A stretch of DNA of 64,000 nt, taken from contig WJMJ01000123.1 of the NCBI GenBank assembly GCA_014728035.1, forward strand, positions 1 to 64,000, read 5' to 3'. Position numbers and translations under genes: made by a program. The number at the start of each line of letters is the position of its first letter. Position 1 is the first letter of the stretch. Source of the stretch: Promethearchaeota archaeon. Lineage in GTDB: Archaea > Asgardarchaeota > Thorarchaeia > Thorarchaeales > Thorarchaeaceae. Below are positions 34,741 to 43,065 of the stretch, in pieces. The notes under the pieces were generated by a model. The model was not told the origin of the DNA. It searched no databases and saw only the letters and a list, made by a program, of their open reading frames with translations.

Positions 34741-35556
34741 ATGGCAGACTATTCTCTAGAAGATAAGACTCTCTGGCTGTTTGATGTCGACAATACTCTA
34801 ATTCTTGATGTTGACCATCCTACAGTGTTTTCTGATGCTCTAAATCTTTGGAACCGATTGCTAGAACTTGAAAAAACAAACGCAATACTGACCAATGTAG
34901 GAAGACTCTCTTCGAGACAGATCTATAATGCGGTTAGTGGTGCAGGCTATTCAGTAGATTTGGACAAAACATTCAGTGCAGGAGCAGCTGCAGCTGCCTA
35001 TATTGCGAATCAGCAAACTGGAGCTCGTTGTTTTGTTATTGGTGAAGGAGGAGCACAGGAAGACTTTATCGTCAAGGGATTAGATGTGACGAATAATCCT
35101 CCAGTAGATTTTGTAGCTATTGGTGCTGATCGAGGAATGACCTTTGCAGAATTGAACTTTGCAACCAAGATGGTCAAAGATGGTGCGGGTCTGATATGTA
35201 TCAGTGGAAGTCGCGACTATCCGGGAATCTATCTAGGATCTGAGGATGTCTATATTGGAGAGCGTTCTATTGTTGCAGCGATTGAGGATGCCACTGGGGT
35301 TGAGGCTGTTATTGTCGGGAAACCCCTCCCCGAAATATTTCATGCAACAGTGGAACTACTAGGTTTCTCAATAACAGATTCTGTGATGGTTGGAGATAAT
35401 CCCCAATCAGACATTGCTGGAGGTCGTGCTGCAGGAATGATGACTATTCTCGTTGACCGAGGAAAAGAAAACATTGTTCCCTTCGATTCGGGAGACCTAG
35501 ATAAAACACCTCATATGCATGTGAAGTCTCTAGATGAGATTGTCAAGCTTTTTTAG
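34741..35556 (+). CDS. HAD-superfamily phosphatase (NagD/class IIA-like)
   Basis: 271 aa. The nucleophile motif is LFDVDNTL (DxDxT, with Asn before Thr), motif II Thr/Ser in ILTNVG, and motif III/IV VGKPLPEIFHATVELLGF with MVGDNPQSDIAGGRAAGM. The large cap between motifs II and III is of the C2/NagD type, as in p-nitrophenylphosphatase and phosphoglycolate phosphatase-like enzymes. The physiological substrate is not determinable. It follows the cupin and is itself followed by an LRR gene in the same direction with a 44-bp gap. Confidence 0.88.
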   Translation: MADYSLEDKTLWLFDVDNTLILDVDHPTVFSDALNLWNRLLELEKTNAILTNVGRLSSRQIYNAVSGAGYSVDLDKTFSAGAAAAAYIANQQTGARCFVIGEGGAQEDFIVKGLDVTNNPPVDFVAIGADRGMTFAELNFATKMVKDGAGLICISGSRDYPGIYLGSEDVYIGERSIVAAIEDATGVEAVIVGKPLPEIFHATVELLGFSITDSVMVGDNPQSDIAGGRAAGMMTILVDRGKENIVPFDSGDLDKTPHMHVKSLDEIVKLF

Positions 35557-35600
35557 ACTATCCTCTCTAATGAAGTAATTATCGCGTTGGTGGAGTAACT

Positions 35601-36506
35601 ATGCCGCAAGTCACCATTGAATACACCGTTTCGGGAAACCATGAAACACGTGAGGTTGATTGTAGTTCAAAGGAAATACGGTTGCATCTTATGCAGGCTG
35701 AAAGTGTGAATCTCTCAGATATATCACGATGTACAGAATTAACCAAGTTTCTTCTCAATAACACACATGCCGAAGAGATTGATTTCTCACCTCTATCGCA
35801 GTGTCATGAGTTAGAATCGATTCATCTTGATAATAATCAGTTTCGTAGTATTGATCTCTCCTTTCTGGAGAGTTGTCCTAAATTACGTTCTCTCTATCTT
35901 CAGAATGCTTTGCTTAAAACCATCGACTTGACTCCACTATCCACTTGTGATAGATTGGAGGTTCTTACTCTCCATTGTGATGCTCTCCAATCTCTCGATC
36001 TAAGTCCTCTTCAAAATTGTAGATCCCTGAAACACTTGTATATCTTTAGTGATGTTATGACCAAGGTCAACCTGAATCCTCTCTCTGTTAGTATTGAATT
36101 AGAATCCCTAACACTGATGGGTTCCGAGCTTCAGGATTTTACTCTTGAATTCCTTAGTCTGTGCCCCAAGATGAAGGAGTTGGCAATCATCAATGCCCCT
36201 ATCACCTTTCTTGATCTAGCTGATTTGAAGACCTGCAGGGAACTGGAACGAATCTGGATACAGGGTACAGAGATTTACGAGATAGACCTCACACTCCTTT
36301 CTCAATCAAGTCAAACGATGAGGGGTATTTGGTTGAACGGTAACGAGCTAAAGCGTGTGGATATTTCCTCACTCTTTTCATGTCCAAATCTTGAGATCAT
36401 CGAATTGGATGAGGACACTATTCCTATTGCTCCACATCATCTTGGTGGAACTAGTATTTTATCAAAGGGAATTCAAGAGATACTTGACAGAATCGAGTGG
36501 TACTGA
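35601..36506 (+). CDS. Leucine-rich-repeat protein
   Basis: 301 aa made of about eleven 22-23-residue repeats with the consensus LxxCxxLExLxLxxNxLxxIDLSPL; Cys at the repeat turn (CHELES, CPKLRS, CDRLEV, CRSLKH, CRELER, CPNLEI) is strikingly regular. The solenoid should bind a protein partner. There is no signal peptide or membrane helix, so it is cytosolic. LRR proteins of this sort are numerous in Asgard archaea, but this is not proof of lineage. GGTGGAG precedes the ATG. Confidence 0.85.
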   Translation: MPQVTIEYTVSGNHETREVDCSSKEIRLHLMQAESVNLSDISRCTELTKFLLNNTHAEEIDFSPLSQCHELESIHLDNNQFRSIDLSFLESCPKLRSLYLQNALLKTIDLTPLSTCDRLEVLTLHCDALQSLDLSPLQNCRSLKHLYIFSDVMTKVNLNPLSVSIELESLTLMGSELQDFTLEFLSLCPKMKELAIINAPITFLDLADLKTCRELERIWIQGTEIYEIDLTLLSQSSQTMRGIWLNGNELKRVDISSLFSCPNLEIIELDEDTIPIAPHHLGGTSILSKGIQEILDRIEWY

Positions 36507-36539
36507 TTTGACGGATTTTCACATCGGAGTGACGAAACA

Positions 36540-37220
36540 ATGGACAATCCTTCTATCATCTTTGATGTCGAATATGCGCCTTTGAGCATCGGGGTTCTTG
36601 CTCTGGATGCTGTTTCCGTGTCTAAATCAACATCTGAGTTCGAAGTCTATGAACAACAGGTATTCCAAGAGATACGAAATCGAACCACTCTAGATGAACT
36701 CCGTGATGATGAAATATTTCGGTCTTACAGAGACCTCTATTGGACTCATGGTATGGATCCTACGAAACTTCGAGTTTCCAGCGAGGCTTTGGTCCGTCGT
36801 ATTGTAAATGGTCACAATCTCTGGCGAGTATCCAATCTTGTAGATACTGCTAATCTTGCATCAGCATACCATTCTCTTCCCGTTGGGCTCATTGATACTA
36901 GCTCTCTTTCTGGAGACCTACAGGTACGAATAGCTAGAAAAGATGAAGTATTCGAACGTATTGGTGGGAAGAAGATTACGTGTCGAGGACGGGAGATTGT
37001 TCTTGCTGATGATGAGAAGATAGTATGTTTTGGTTTTGCCACTCATGACTCTCATCCAACAAGAGTCACTATGGATAGTACTAATGTTCTGTTGTTGATC
37101 TATGGCGCGCCTCTTGTATCAAGGGAGCAGATGAACTCAGCTATGAAAATCACTCAAGATATGATCAATAAATGGATAGACTGTACTATTTCTTCATCCG
37201 ACGTATTCACGACAGAATAA
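36540..37220 (+). CDS. Stand-alone B3/B4 (PheRS beta-like) domain protein
   Basis: 226 aa. The sequence follows the B3/B4 domain of phenylalanyl-tRNA synthetase beta, where misacylated tRNA is edited: an Arg-rich FRSYRDLYWTHGMDPTKLR, LVRRIVNGHNLWRVSNLVD with the NLVD pocket motif, LPVGLID and a final YGAPLV. Free-standing copies are widespread in archaea and bacteria and may bind or edit aminoacyl-tRNA; the activity is not established. It follows the LRR gene by 33 bp in the same direction. Confidence 0.82.
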   Translation: MDNPSIIFDVEYAPLSIGVLALDAVSVSKSTSEFEVYEQQVFQEIRNRTTLDELRDDEIFRSYRDLYWTHGMDPTKLRVSSEALVRRIVNGHNLWRVSNLVDTANLASAYHSLPVGLIDTSSLSGDLQVRIARKDEVFERIGGKKITCRGREIVLADDEKIVCFGFATHDSHPTRVTMDSTNVLLLIYGAPLVSREQMNSAMKITQDMINKWIDCTISSSDVFTTE

Positions 37221-37260
37221 AAGGGAGAGTAGTGCCCGTTTAGTACGAGCACATGCTTTC

Positions 37261-39219
37261 TTAGAATTCCAGGAATGGTTCGCCCAGCGCTATCCTTTCA
37301 AGGAAGGAGTTCTTCTTTGCTGTCTTGACCAGCTGTTCGAAACGTTTCTTGAGGCGTTTCTCGTCCACATATTCAGGTTCTTTGATTCCCATGCTTTTGA
37401 TAACCTCTACAAGAACATGCTCGAAATCGTAGACGATATACATTCTCTTTTTGCCCTTTTTATCCTCTTGCTTCTCCTTTCTAGCTAGCCCTTGTTTGAG
37501 AGCTTCTCTGGTTTCTTTTAGGTAGAAGGACATTGCTTTTTCATAGATGAACTTTCCACGTTTCACCAGTTCTTTGAGGAAGGGTAATCCAAAGGTTGTG
37601 TTTGCAATCTTCTCGATTCTCGCAATAAACGCATTGATGAGATCGTCATATGAGAGTTCACCTGCTCTTCCTTTAGTTTCGAAGACCTTTTCCTCATCCT
37701 TTGCCTTGGCAAACTTAGCCTTTTTAGCTGCAAGTTCCTTCTCTCTGGCCTTTCGTTCAGCTTCTTCCTTCTTTCGTTTCTCTTCCTCTTTTTTGCGACG
37801 TTCTTCCTCCTTCTTCTTTGCCTCCGCCGCTTTTCGTCTTTCTTCAGCTCGTTTCTTCTTAGCCTCTTCTTCTTTCTTCTCCCGTTTGAGTCGTTCTTTC
37901 TCCATCTCTTTAAGCAGTTTTTCCTGCTCCTTTCTCAGGTTCTTCATGTGTTTCTGAACGTCTTTCTCAGTAAGAGTGATATGATTCGTGAGAAGCCATC
38001 GTACACCAATATGGTTCACTTTTGGCTTGAGATCCGCTGATGAGAAGATGAAACTCGCCGTCTGTTGTCCTGGTAACATATCAATGATCTCTTCAGATTC
38101 CTTCTCACCGGCAATTGGTTCTAGGATTCGTTCTAAAACCTTCAATGATTGGTCTGAGCTGATTCTACCCGATGCAATAGTGTTGAATTGTTCAAAGGCC
38201 TTGTAGTCAATGTCTTTCGGACTCTGAGTTGCAATAAGACATTCAACTCCATATTTTCGAGCTTGTCTAAAGAGAAGTAGGAATGTTTCTTTAGGGCCTG
38301 GAGCTTTCATACCTGCTGGGATAAATGGTGCAGCTTCATCTTGGAAGAGTATCATCCTTGGATCTTCTTGGTATCCCTGTTTCAGCATCCATGAATAGAG
38401 TTGGTTCAAGACAATCGAAATGAAGAAATGCTTCTCTTCTTCGCTTCGAAGGGTCTTTAGAAAGATGACATTGATAGGAGTCTTTCCGTGAACCGGTTGT
38501 GTTAACTCATCAAAATCAATCTGCCCTTCTTCTTTGAAAAGTAGTTGTGATGAACCAACAGTGAGGGTTCGAATCCTGGTTGCTAAAGTTTGACGTTCAG
38601 ATTCCTTCATGAATGGCTCTAAATCTACACCTATCTCTTCTACGGGTGCAACGAGCATATTTGCAAGGTCTCCAAGACCACCAAGATCTTGTTCATTTTC
38701 CCATATGTTTCTGAGAAGCTCATAGATTACCGCAAACGATTTTGCTTCCCATGAACGAGAGAGACCACCTACTTTCATGAGTACTTTTGTCAGTGTACGT
38801 GCAGAATTATCCATCAATCTTACAATATCATCTGCGTCTGCATTCTTATCTGGCAATTTTAGTGGATTGATTGAGATTGCTAATCCTTTGCTACTTGCTG
38901 GGGTATATACTCGTACCACAACTTTATCCATATATTCCTTGAGTCTTTCTGGAGGAACTCCTTTCTCTTTCAGTTCTTTGGGGTCTCCAGGTAGCATTAA
39001 TGAAGCAATATCTCCTTGAGGGTCAAATGCAATAATTGGAATTCCCTTTAGTGCTGCTTCTTCTAGAATCACCTTACTTAGTACCGTCTTACCCGACCCC
39101 GTCGATCCAAATACGCCTCCATGACGTCTGAGTAGGTCTTGACTAATCTCGAATTTTTTGTCAGTTCGCTTACCTTTATCATCTAAATGGAAACCGAGCC
39201 AGAGCTTTTCATCAGCCAT
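37261..39219 (-). CDS. HerA-like (DUF853-type) ATPase with charged coiled coil
   Basis: 652 aa. The N-terminal 400 residues form a HerA/FtsK-type P-loop ATPase: Walker A GSTGSGKTVLSK near residue 40, IIAFDPQGD after strand 2, Walker B ILFQDEAAPFIPAG and an ECLIATQSPKDID sensor. Residues about 415-510 are an extraordinarily charged helix of Lys, Arg, Glu and Ala, long enough for a coiled-coil arm of some 14 nm, then a globular C-terminal domain of 130 residues. HerA proteins pump or process DNA in repair with NurA; no nurA or mre11/rad50 is adjacent here. The role is probably DNA or protein remodelling (inference). Confidence 0.8.
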   Translation of the reverse strand: MADEKLWLGFHLDDKGKRTDKKFEISQDLLRRHGGVFGSTGSGKTVLSKVILEEAALKGIPIIAFDPQGDIASLMLPGDPKELKEKGVPPERLKEYMDKVVVRVYTPASSKGLAISINPLKLPDKNADADDIVRLMDNSARTLTKVLMKVGGLSRSWEAKSFAVIYELLRNIWENEQDLGGLGDLANMLVAPVEEIGVDLEPFMKESERQTLATRIRTLTVGSSQLLFKEEGQIDFDELTQPVHGKTPINVIFLKTLRSEEEKHFFISIVLNQLYSWMLKQGYQEDPRMILFQDEAAPFIPAGMKAPGPKETFLLLFRQARKYGVECLIATQSPKDIDYKAFEQFNTIASGRISSDQSLKVLERILEPIAGEKESEEIIDMLPGQQTASFIFSSADLKPKVNHIGVRWLLTNHITLTEKDVQKHMKNLRKEQEKLLKEMEKERLKREKKEEEAKKKRAEERRKAAEAKKKEEERRKKEEEKRKKEEAERKAREKELAAKKAKFAKAKDEEKVFETKGRAGELSYDDLINAFIARIEKIANTTFGLPFLKELVKRGKFIYEKAMSFYLKETREALKQGLARKEKQEDKKGKKRMYIVYDFEHVLVEVIKSMGIKEPEYVDEKRLKKRFEQLVKTAKKNSFLERIALGEPFLEF

Positions 39220-39323
39220 TTAATTATCCATCCTTTTTCTACGCGATAAATTATCAGTTGTCTGAAGATATCAAATACAGAGGTGTTTATGTTATTTGCC
39301 CTGATATTCAAAAAAGAAAGAAA

Positions 39324-39341
39324 AATCCCCCGAGGGGGATT
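39324..39341 (-). terminator. Strong hairpin terminator
   Basis: AATCCCCC and GGGGGATT (39324-39331 and 39334-39341) form a GC-rich stem downstream of the minus-strand gene at 39372; the minus strand continues into a T-rich tract. Confidence 0.6.
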
Positions 39342-39371
39342 GATGGAACTGTTCCAACAATTAATCTAGTT

Positions 39372-39986
39372 TTACTCGCCTACTGGCTCGTATCTTCGAC
39401 CTAGGAATATGACAATCATCATTGTGATGACGACTGAAACAATTCCCATAATTCCTGCTGCAAGCTCGTATGAATAGCTCTCATAAATAATATCGAGTCC
39501 TAACTTCAGACCTGCAAGGACTGCTCCTAAGAGCAGAGAAACAAGCATGAATCGTGCTGTCATCTCCTTTACTTGACCTGTGTCGCCACCTTCCGTGATT
39601 GCTGCAGAGAAGAATACGAAGATGAACAGAAATACAAATGCAATCATCATCATTGATGCAATATTGTACATCCATTCTTGATAGAGTAATCCTTCGTCAA
39701 GGATACCAAACATTAGGAATGTACCTATTGTTGTCAGAAAGACAAACATGTTGGCGACTAGCTTATCTTCCGGATGTACAAAGCCAGTCATTTCAGTAAA
39801 CGTTGTAATTATGCTCATTATAATTACAATCGTTAAAATTCCAGCTGCACCAATCCATGTGTAAAATGGATAGGGTGTACCCGTTTCACCCAGGGCCTGA
39901 AGAAGGTACTTGAGTACCGCTGAAAACCCTAGAATTGCTAATCCTATTCCTGCGAGAATGTTGCTAATGGTAGTAAGTCTGACCAT
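39372..39986 (-). CDS. Six-helix membrane protein, unknown
   Basis: 204 aa with six predicted transmembrane helices and short loops (NILAGIGLAILGFSAVL, AAGILTIVIIMSIITTF, MFVFLTTIGTFLMFGIL, MMMIAFVFLFIFVFFSAAI, RFMLVSLLLGAVLAGLKLG, GIMGIVSVVITMMIVIFLG). No conserved motif is recognised. It is a single-gene unit with its own terminator and is divergent from the surface protein at 40148. Confidence 0.65.
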   Translation of the reverse strand: MVRLTTISNILAGIGLAILGFSAVLKYLLQALGETGTPYPFYTWIGAAGILTIVIIMSIITTFTEMTGFVHPEDKLVANMFVFLTTIGTFLMFGILDEGLLYQEWMYNIASMMMIAFVFLFIFVFFSAAITEGGDTGQVKEMTARFMLVSLLLGAVLAGLKLGLDIIYESYSYELAAGIMGIVSVVITMMIVIFLGRRYEPVGE

Positions 39987-40147
39987 GGTTGTATCTCCCC
40001 GTGTAATGGGATACTACTAATGGAGAGTTTATTGTTTCTATTAACTGTTATTACTGAATAGTTTCGATTTCAAGGTTATCCACTATTTTTCCGAAACAGT
40101 CATTTACATCTACAAATAACAAAAAACAACTTAGTTAGAATGGAAGG

Positions 40148-41284
40148 ATGGATATGAATCGCACGCCATATTTCATAATAGTACTTACAGTAGCATTATT
40201 GTTATCTGTAAGCTTATCTAATGCAGTGAAACCAAACTTGCAATCTGATAGCTCCCAGCTATCTGAATGGCCTGGAGGCCTCATTATTGATCATAATTGT
40301 ATAGACTTGGACAGCATTCCGTTGGAATGGATACAGGCAGCAAAGGACTCTGTGATTATTCATTATGCTCATACAAGTCACGGTAGCCAAATCAATACGG
40401 GTCTGAGCCGAATAGAGTCTATTAACTCGACATATGATACTAGTGTTGGAGTCTGTTCTCTTCCAGCAACGCTAGATTCACTCTGTATATTTGATGGACA
40501 GGATAATAATTCTGGAGACAACTACATCACTCCTGACGAGTACTGGGAATCCAATGCTGGGATTGATCTGACTCAAGGCACTTTGGATGAGAATCCCACA
40601 ATTAATGTATCATTGTGGTCCTGGTGTACACAATTGAATTATTACTCAGAAGGGCAAGTCGAAAATTATCTCGAAGTCATGAGTCACTTCGAAGATGCGA
40701 ATCCAGATGTGACCTTTGTGTATATGACTTGTAATGCTCAGGCTGGTGGTTCGGAGGGCTATAACCGATGGATAAACAATAACCTCATTCGTAATTATTG
40801 CATCCAAAATGATAAAATTCTCTTTGACTTTGCAGATCTTGATTCTTGGAGTGATGGAGAACAGAATACTTACCAATATGATGATGGAGAAAGTATTCAC
40901 ACCATTCCTATTGAGCATACTGATTTCAATGGCAATGAAGCTGGTCATACAACTTACTCTAGTTGTGAACAGAAAGGCAAAGCATTCTGGTGGTTAGTCG
41001 CAAGTATCGCTGGGTGGAACGCTCCTGATGTTACAACTACAACCACCACTGATACGAGTACAACTGAAACAACTACAACCACCACTGATACGAGTACAAC
41101 TATGCCACCATCAAGTGGAACCACATCGACAACAACAACTGCTACGACAACTTCTACCGCAGAAACTACAACAACGGTAAACTGGGATGATATACCTCTT
41201 AGAAATGAAGTATTCCTTGGAGCTGGATTGTTTTTGGCTGGGCTTGTTATATTGTCTGTTCTCTACGCACGACGAAATGGATAG
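40148..41284 (+). CDS. Secreted surface protein of the HTSHGSQ family, Thr-rich stalk
   Basis: 378 aa. A signal segment (residues 8-26), a globular domain of about 270 residues, a Thr-rich stalk (about 297-348) and a C-terminal helix (VFLGAGLFLAGLVILSVLYA) with ARRNG end. The globular part has HYAHTSHGSQ near residue 72 and FVYMTCNAQAGG, then LFDFADLDSW and EHTDFNGNEAGHTTYSSC; from memory these are typical of an uncharacterised secreted family that looks SGNH-hydrolase-like (Ser/His/Asp present). The stalk is probably O-glycosylated. A catalytic role is inference. Part of the stalk is a 36-bp tandem DNA repeat. Confidence 0.75.
   Translation: MDMNRTPYFIIVLTVALLLSVSLSNAVKPNLQSDSSQLSEWPGGLIIDHNCIDLDSIPLEWIQAAKDSVIIHYAHTSHGSQINTGLSRIESINSTYDTSVGVCSLPATLDSLCIFDGQDNNSGDNYITPDEYWESNAGIDLTQGTLDENPTINVSLWSWCTQLNYYSEGQVENYLEVMSHFEDANPDVTFVYMTCNAQAGGSEGYNRWINNNLIRNYCIQNDKILFDFADLDSWSDGEQNTYQYDDGESIHTIPIEHTDFNGNEAGHTTYSSCEQKGKAFWWLVASIAGWNAPDVTTTTTTDTSTTETTTTTTDTSTTMPPSSGTTSTTTTATTTSTAETTTTVNWDDIPLRNEVFLGAGLFLAGLVILSVLYARRNG
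41033..41101 (+). repeat. 36-bp-period tandem repeat in the Thr stalk
   Basis: Two identical 33-bp copies (41033-41065 and 41069-41101) are separated by GAA, giving an in-frame 12-codon Thr/Asp/Ser-rich repeat. Identity at third positions points to recent duplication. Confidence 0.85.
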
Positions 41285-41302
41285 CAAAGAAAAGAAAAAG
41301 AC

Positions 41303-41323
41303 GGCGGGAGCTCAAACCCCGCC
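41303..41323. terminator. Bidirectional hairpin terminator
   Basis: GGCGGG (41303-41308) and CCCGCC (41318-41323) form a GC stem between convergent genes; T-rich on the right, A-rich on the left, so it can work both ways. Confidence 0.6.
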
Positions 41324-41341
41324 TTATCTTTTTGTTAGAAT

Positions 41342-42586
41342 TTAGGCTTCATCATCTACTTCGATAGGTGATATGGAGTCAGTATGTCCATGTGCTTCTG
41401 GTAGGAAATAGGTGCCAATGCATGCTATGGAAATGAAGATTACCACTAGGATTCCTAGTCCCACAATCAATCCCCATGTATCATAGAAGAACTGTCCTGC
41501 TAATGGACCTATTATCATTCCTGAACCAAAGAAGATGCTGTAGACTCCCATTGTACTTCCTCGTGCATCAGCCTCGGAAATATCAGTTAGATACGCCATT
41601 GCAGCTGGAGGAAAGCCTCCCGCAACAAATCCAAGTACAGGTAGAAGTGGCCAGACACTCCACAACTGTTCAAAATGTTCTGCATTTGCAACTAGAAGGA
41701 AAGCCAATACCCCTAATGCAATCAGTCCAGAAACAATGAATGGACGCCGTTTTCTCAAGTGGTCTGAGAGGTGTCCCATGATGATAATACCAAGAACCAG
41801 TGAACCTCCAAGCATTGCGAAGAGTATCAGTATATCGGTTGCCTCAAGACTGAAATGGGTTTCAAGAATGTGTTCAGCTTTAGAAATCACGAGCCCATAA
41901 AGTGAGATGATTGGGACATAAACAGGAATCATTTTTTGAATTCTTTTGTCTTTTGCAACTTTGCTAAGTAATTCAATTATACTGGCTTCCTGTGTTGTTT
42001 CACATCTAGTCTCCTTGATGACAAGATATGCTATAACTCCAGCAATGGCACAAGCAATAGAAGCAGCGATGAGAATAAGATTCACATTGAATCCAAACTG
42101 AATGAGAATCATTCCAAGTCCATATCCACCAGCAAGCCCCATCAAAGTTGATAGGTCATAATACCCCATCAATCTAGCTCTGTCGTCCTCTCCAGAACAG
42201 TCTGCTATTATTGAGAGTGTAGTTGTTACCTTCGATGCTGCACCAATTCCAAAAAGTGCTGCAAATACAAATGCTAGAATAGCAAGTGGAGATATTGCAA
42301 ATAGAAAAGCTGCAATTGCCGTGATGAATAGGCTTGCAACTAAGATTGGTTTTCTTCCTATTTTATCACTGTACGATCCGAAGAACGAAACTGTACTCAG
42401 TTCAGCCAATGGATAGATTGCTAATACCATTGAAGCTCCCCAACCTACAAGTTCGCCACCCATGTAGAAATTACTCTGAATGACTGCAATTGTAGCATAG
42501 AAAGCAGCTCGCATGACCAAAGTCACAAAATATAATGTAATCAAAGTCCATTTGTTTTCGGAAGCTCTCAAGCCCATTATTTTCAC
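41342..42586 (-). CDS. MFS transporter
   Basis: 414 aa, 12 transmembrane helices. The loop between helices 2 and 3 carries the MFS signature GSYSDKIGRKPILVAS, and the equivalent loop 8-9 reads GHLSDHLRKRRPFIVSG, as in multidrug or small-metabolite transporters of the DHA type. Substrate is unknown. A His/Asp/Glu-rich tail follows the last helix. The gene is divergent from the small protein at 42647; a palindromic TATA and an operator-like dyad lie between. Confidence 0.85.
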   Translation of the reverse strand: MKIMGLRASENKWTLITLYFVTLVMRAAFYATIAVIQSNFYMGGELVGWGASMVLAIYPLAELSTVSFFGSYSDKIGRKPILVASLFITAIAAFLFAISPLAILAFVFAALFGIGAASKVTTTLSIIADCSGEDDRARLMGYYDLSTLMGLAGGYGLGMILIQFGFNVNLILIAASIACAIAGVIAYLVIKETRCETTQEASIIELLSKVAKDKRIQKMIPVYVPIISLYGLVISKAEHILETHFSLEATDILILFAMLGGSLVLGIIIMGHLSDHLRKRRPFIVSGLIALGVLAFLLVANAEHFEQLWSVWPLLPVLGFVAGGFPPAAMAYLTDISEADARGSTMGVYSIFFGSGMIIGPLAGQFFYDTWGLIVGLGILVVIFISIACIGTYFLPEAHGHTDSISPIEVDDEA

Positions 42587-42616
42587 CTTGATGTTAGCAC
42601 TGACCTTACATTACGC

Positions 42617-42649
42617 TTTATAAGGCTCTCCCCATACCTGTTAGGTATG
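42617..42649. promoter_or_regulatory. Shared TATA box and dyad over a leaderless start
   Basis: TTTATAAG (42617-42624) lies 23-30 bp before the ATG at 42647, so the mRNA should be leaderless. The dyad CATACCT-gtt-AGGTATG (42633-42649) is perfect over 7-bp arms and its right arm includes the ATG itself. A factor bound there would cover the transcription and translation start. Confidence 0.55.
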
Positions 42650-42988
42650 TCAGACGGAACAACTGAATTTGTCTATCTTCAGCTCTATAGATTACGAACT
42701 ATGACGGACGAAGAGAAACACCAGTGGTTCAAAGATTGGGCTGAGATAAGAAAGAACCTCCCTAAAGGAGTGAAGATAGTGACTGAGGCTGGCAATGCAT
42801 TCGGAACTCCCTTTACTGGATTCACGGTTTATGAAGGCCCACTAGAAAAATTTGAAGAGTTAACAGAAATACTTCAGAAAAAATCAGGTCACATCGTTGA
42901 ACGATCGATGACGATAATGGGAACGAAGGGATTCACTCTGCCAAGTGCTAGTATCGAGAAGATTCTTTCAACTCGGCCGATAGATTAG
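42647..42988 (+). CDS. Small protein, possibly dimeric alpha/beta barrel
   Basis: 113 aa, soluble. FVYLQLYRLRTMTDEEKHQW, a central GTPFTGFTVYEGPLEKFEEL and a terminal strand suggest a ferredoxin-like alpha/beta fold of the Dabb type, but there is no clear active site. I recognise no family. It is probably leaderless (see promoter entry). It lies upstream of the SLC13 transporter with a 77-bp gap. Confidence 0.6.
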   Translation: MSDGTTEFVYLQLYRLRTMTDEEKHQWFKDWAEIRKNLPKGVKIVTEAGNAFGTPFTGFTVYEGPLEKFEELTEILQKKSGHIVERSMTIMGTKGFTLPSASIEKILSTRPID

Positions 42989-43065
42989 ATTCTCGTTGCC
43001 GCAGTACCTCAGTTTTTTAACTATCTCTTTAAGGACCAGATACAGCAGAATTGAGAGTGCCATTC

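Noticed and set aside
37547..37957. Ser/Phe-rich ORF on the plus strand
   Set aside because: It is the mirror of the Lys/Glu/Ala coiled coil of the HerA-like ATPase.
41033..41101. Tandem repeat as a CRISPR or mobile element end
   Set aside because: It is in frame within the Thr stalk and codes a peptide repeat.
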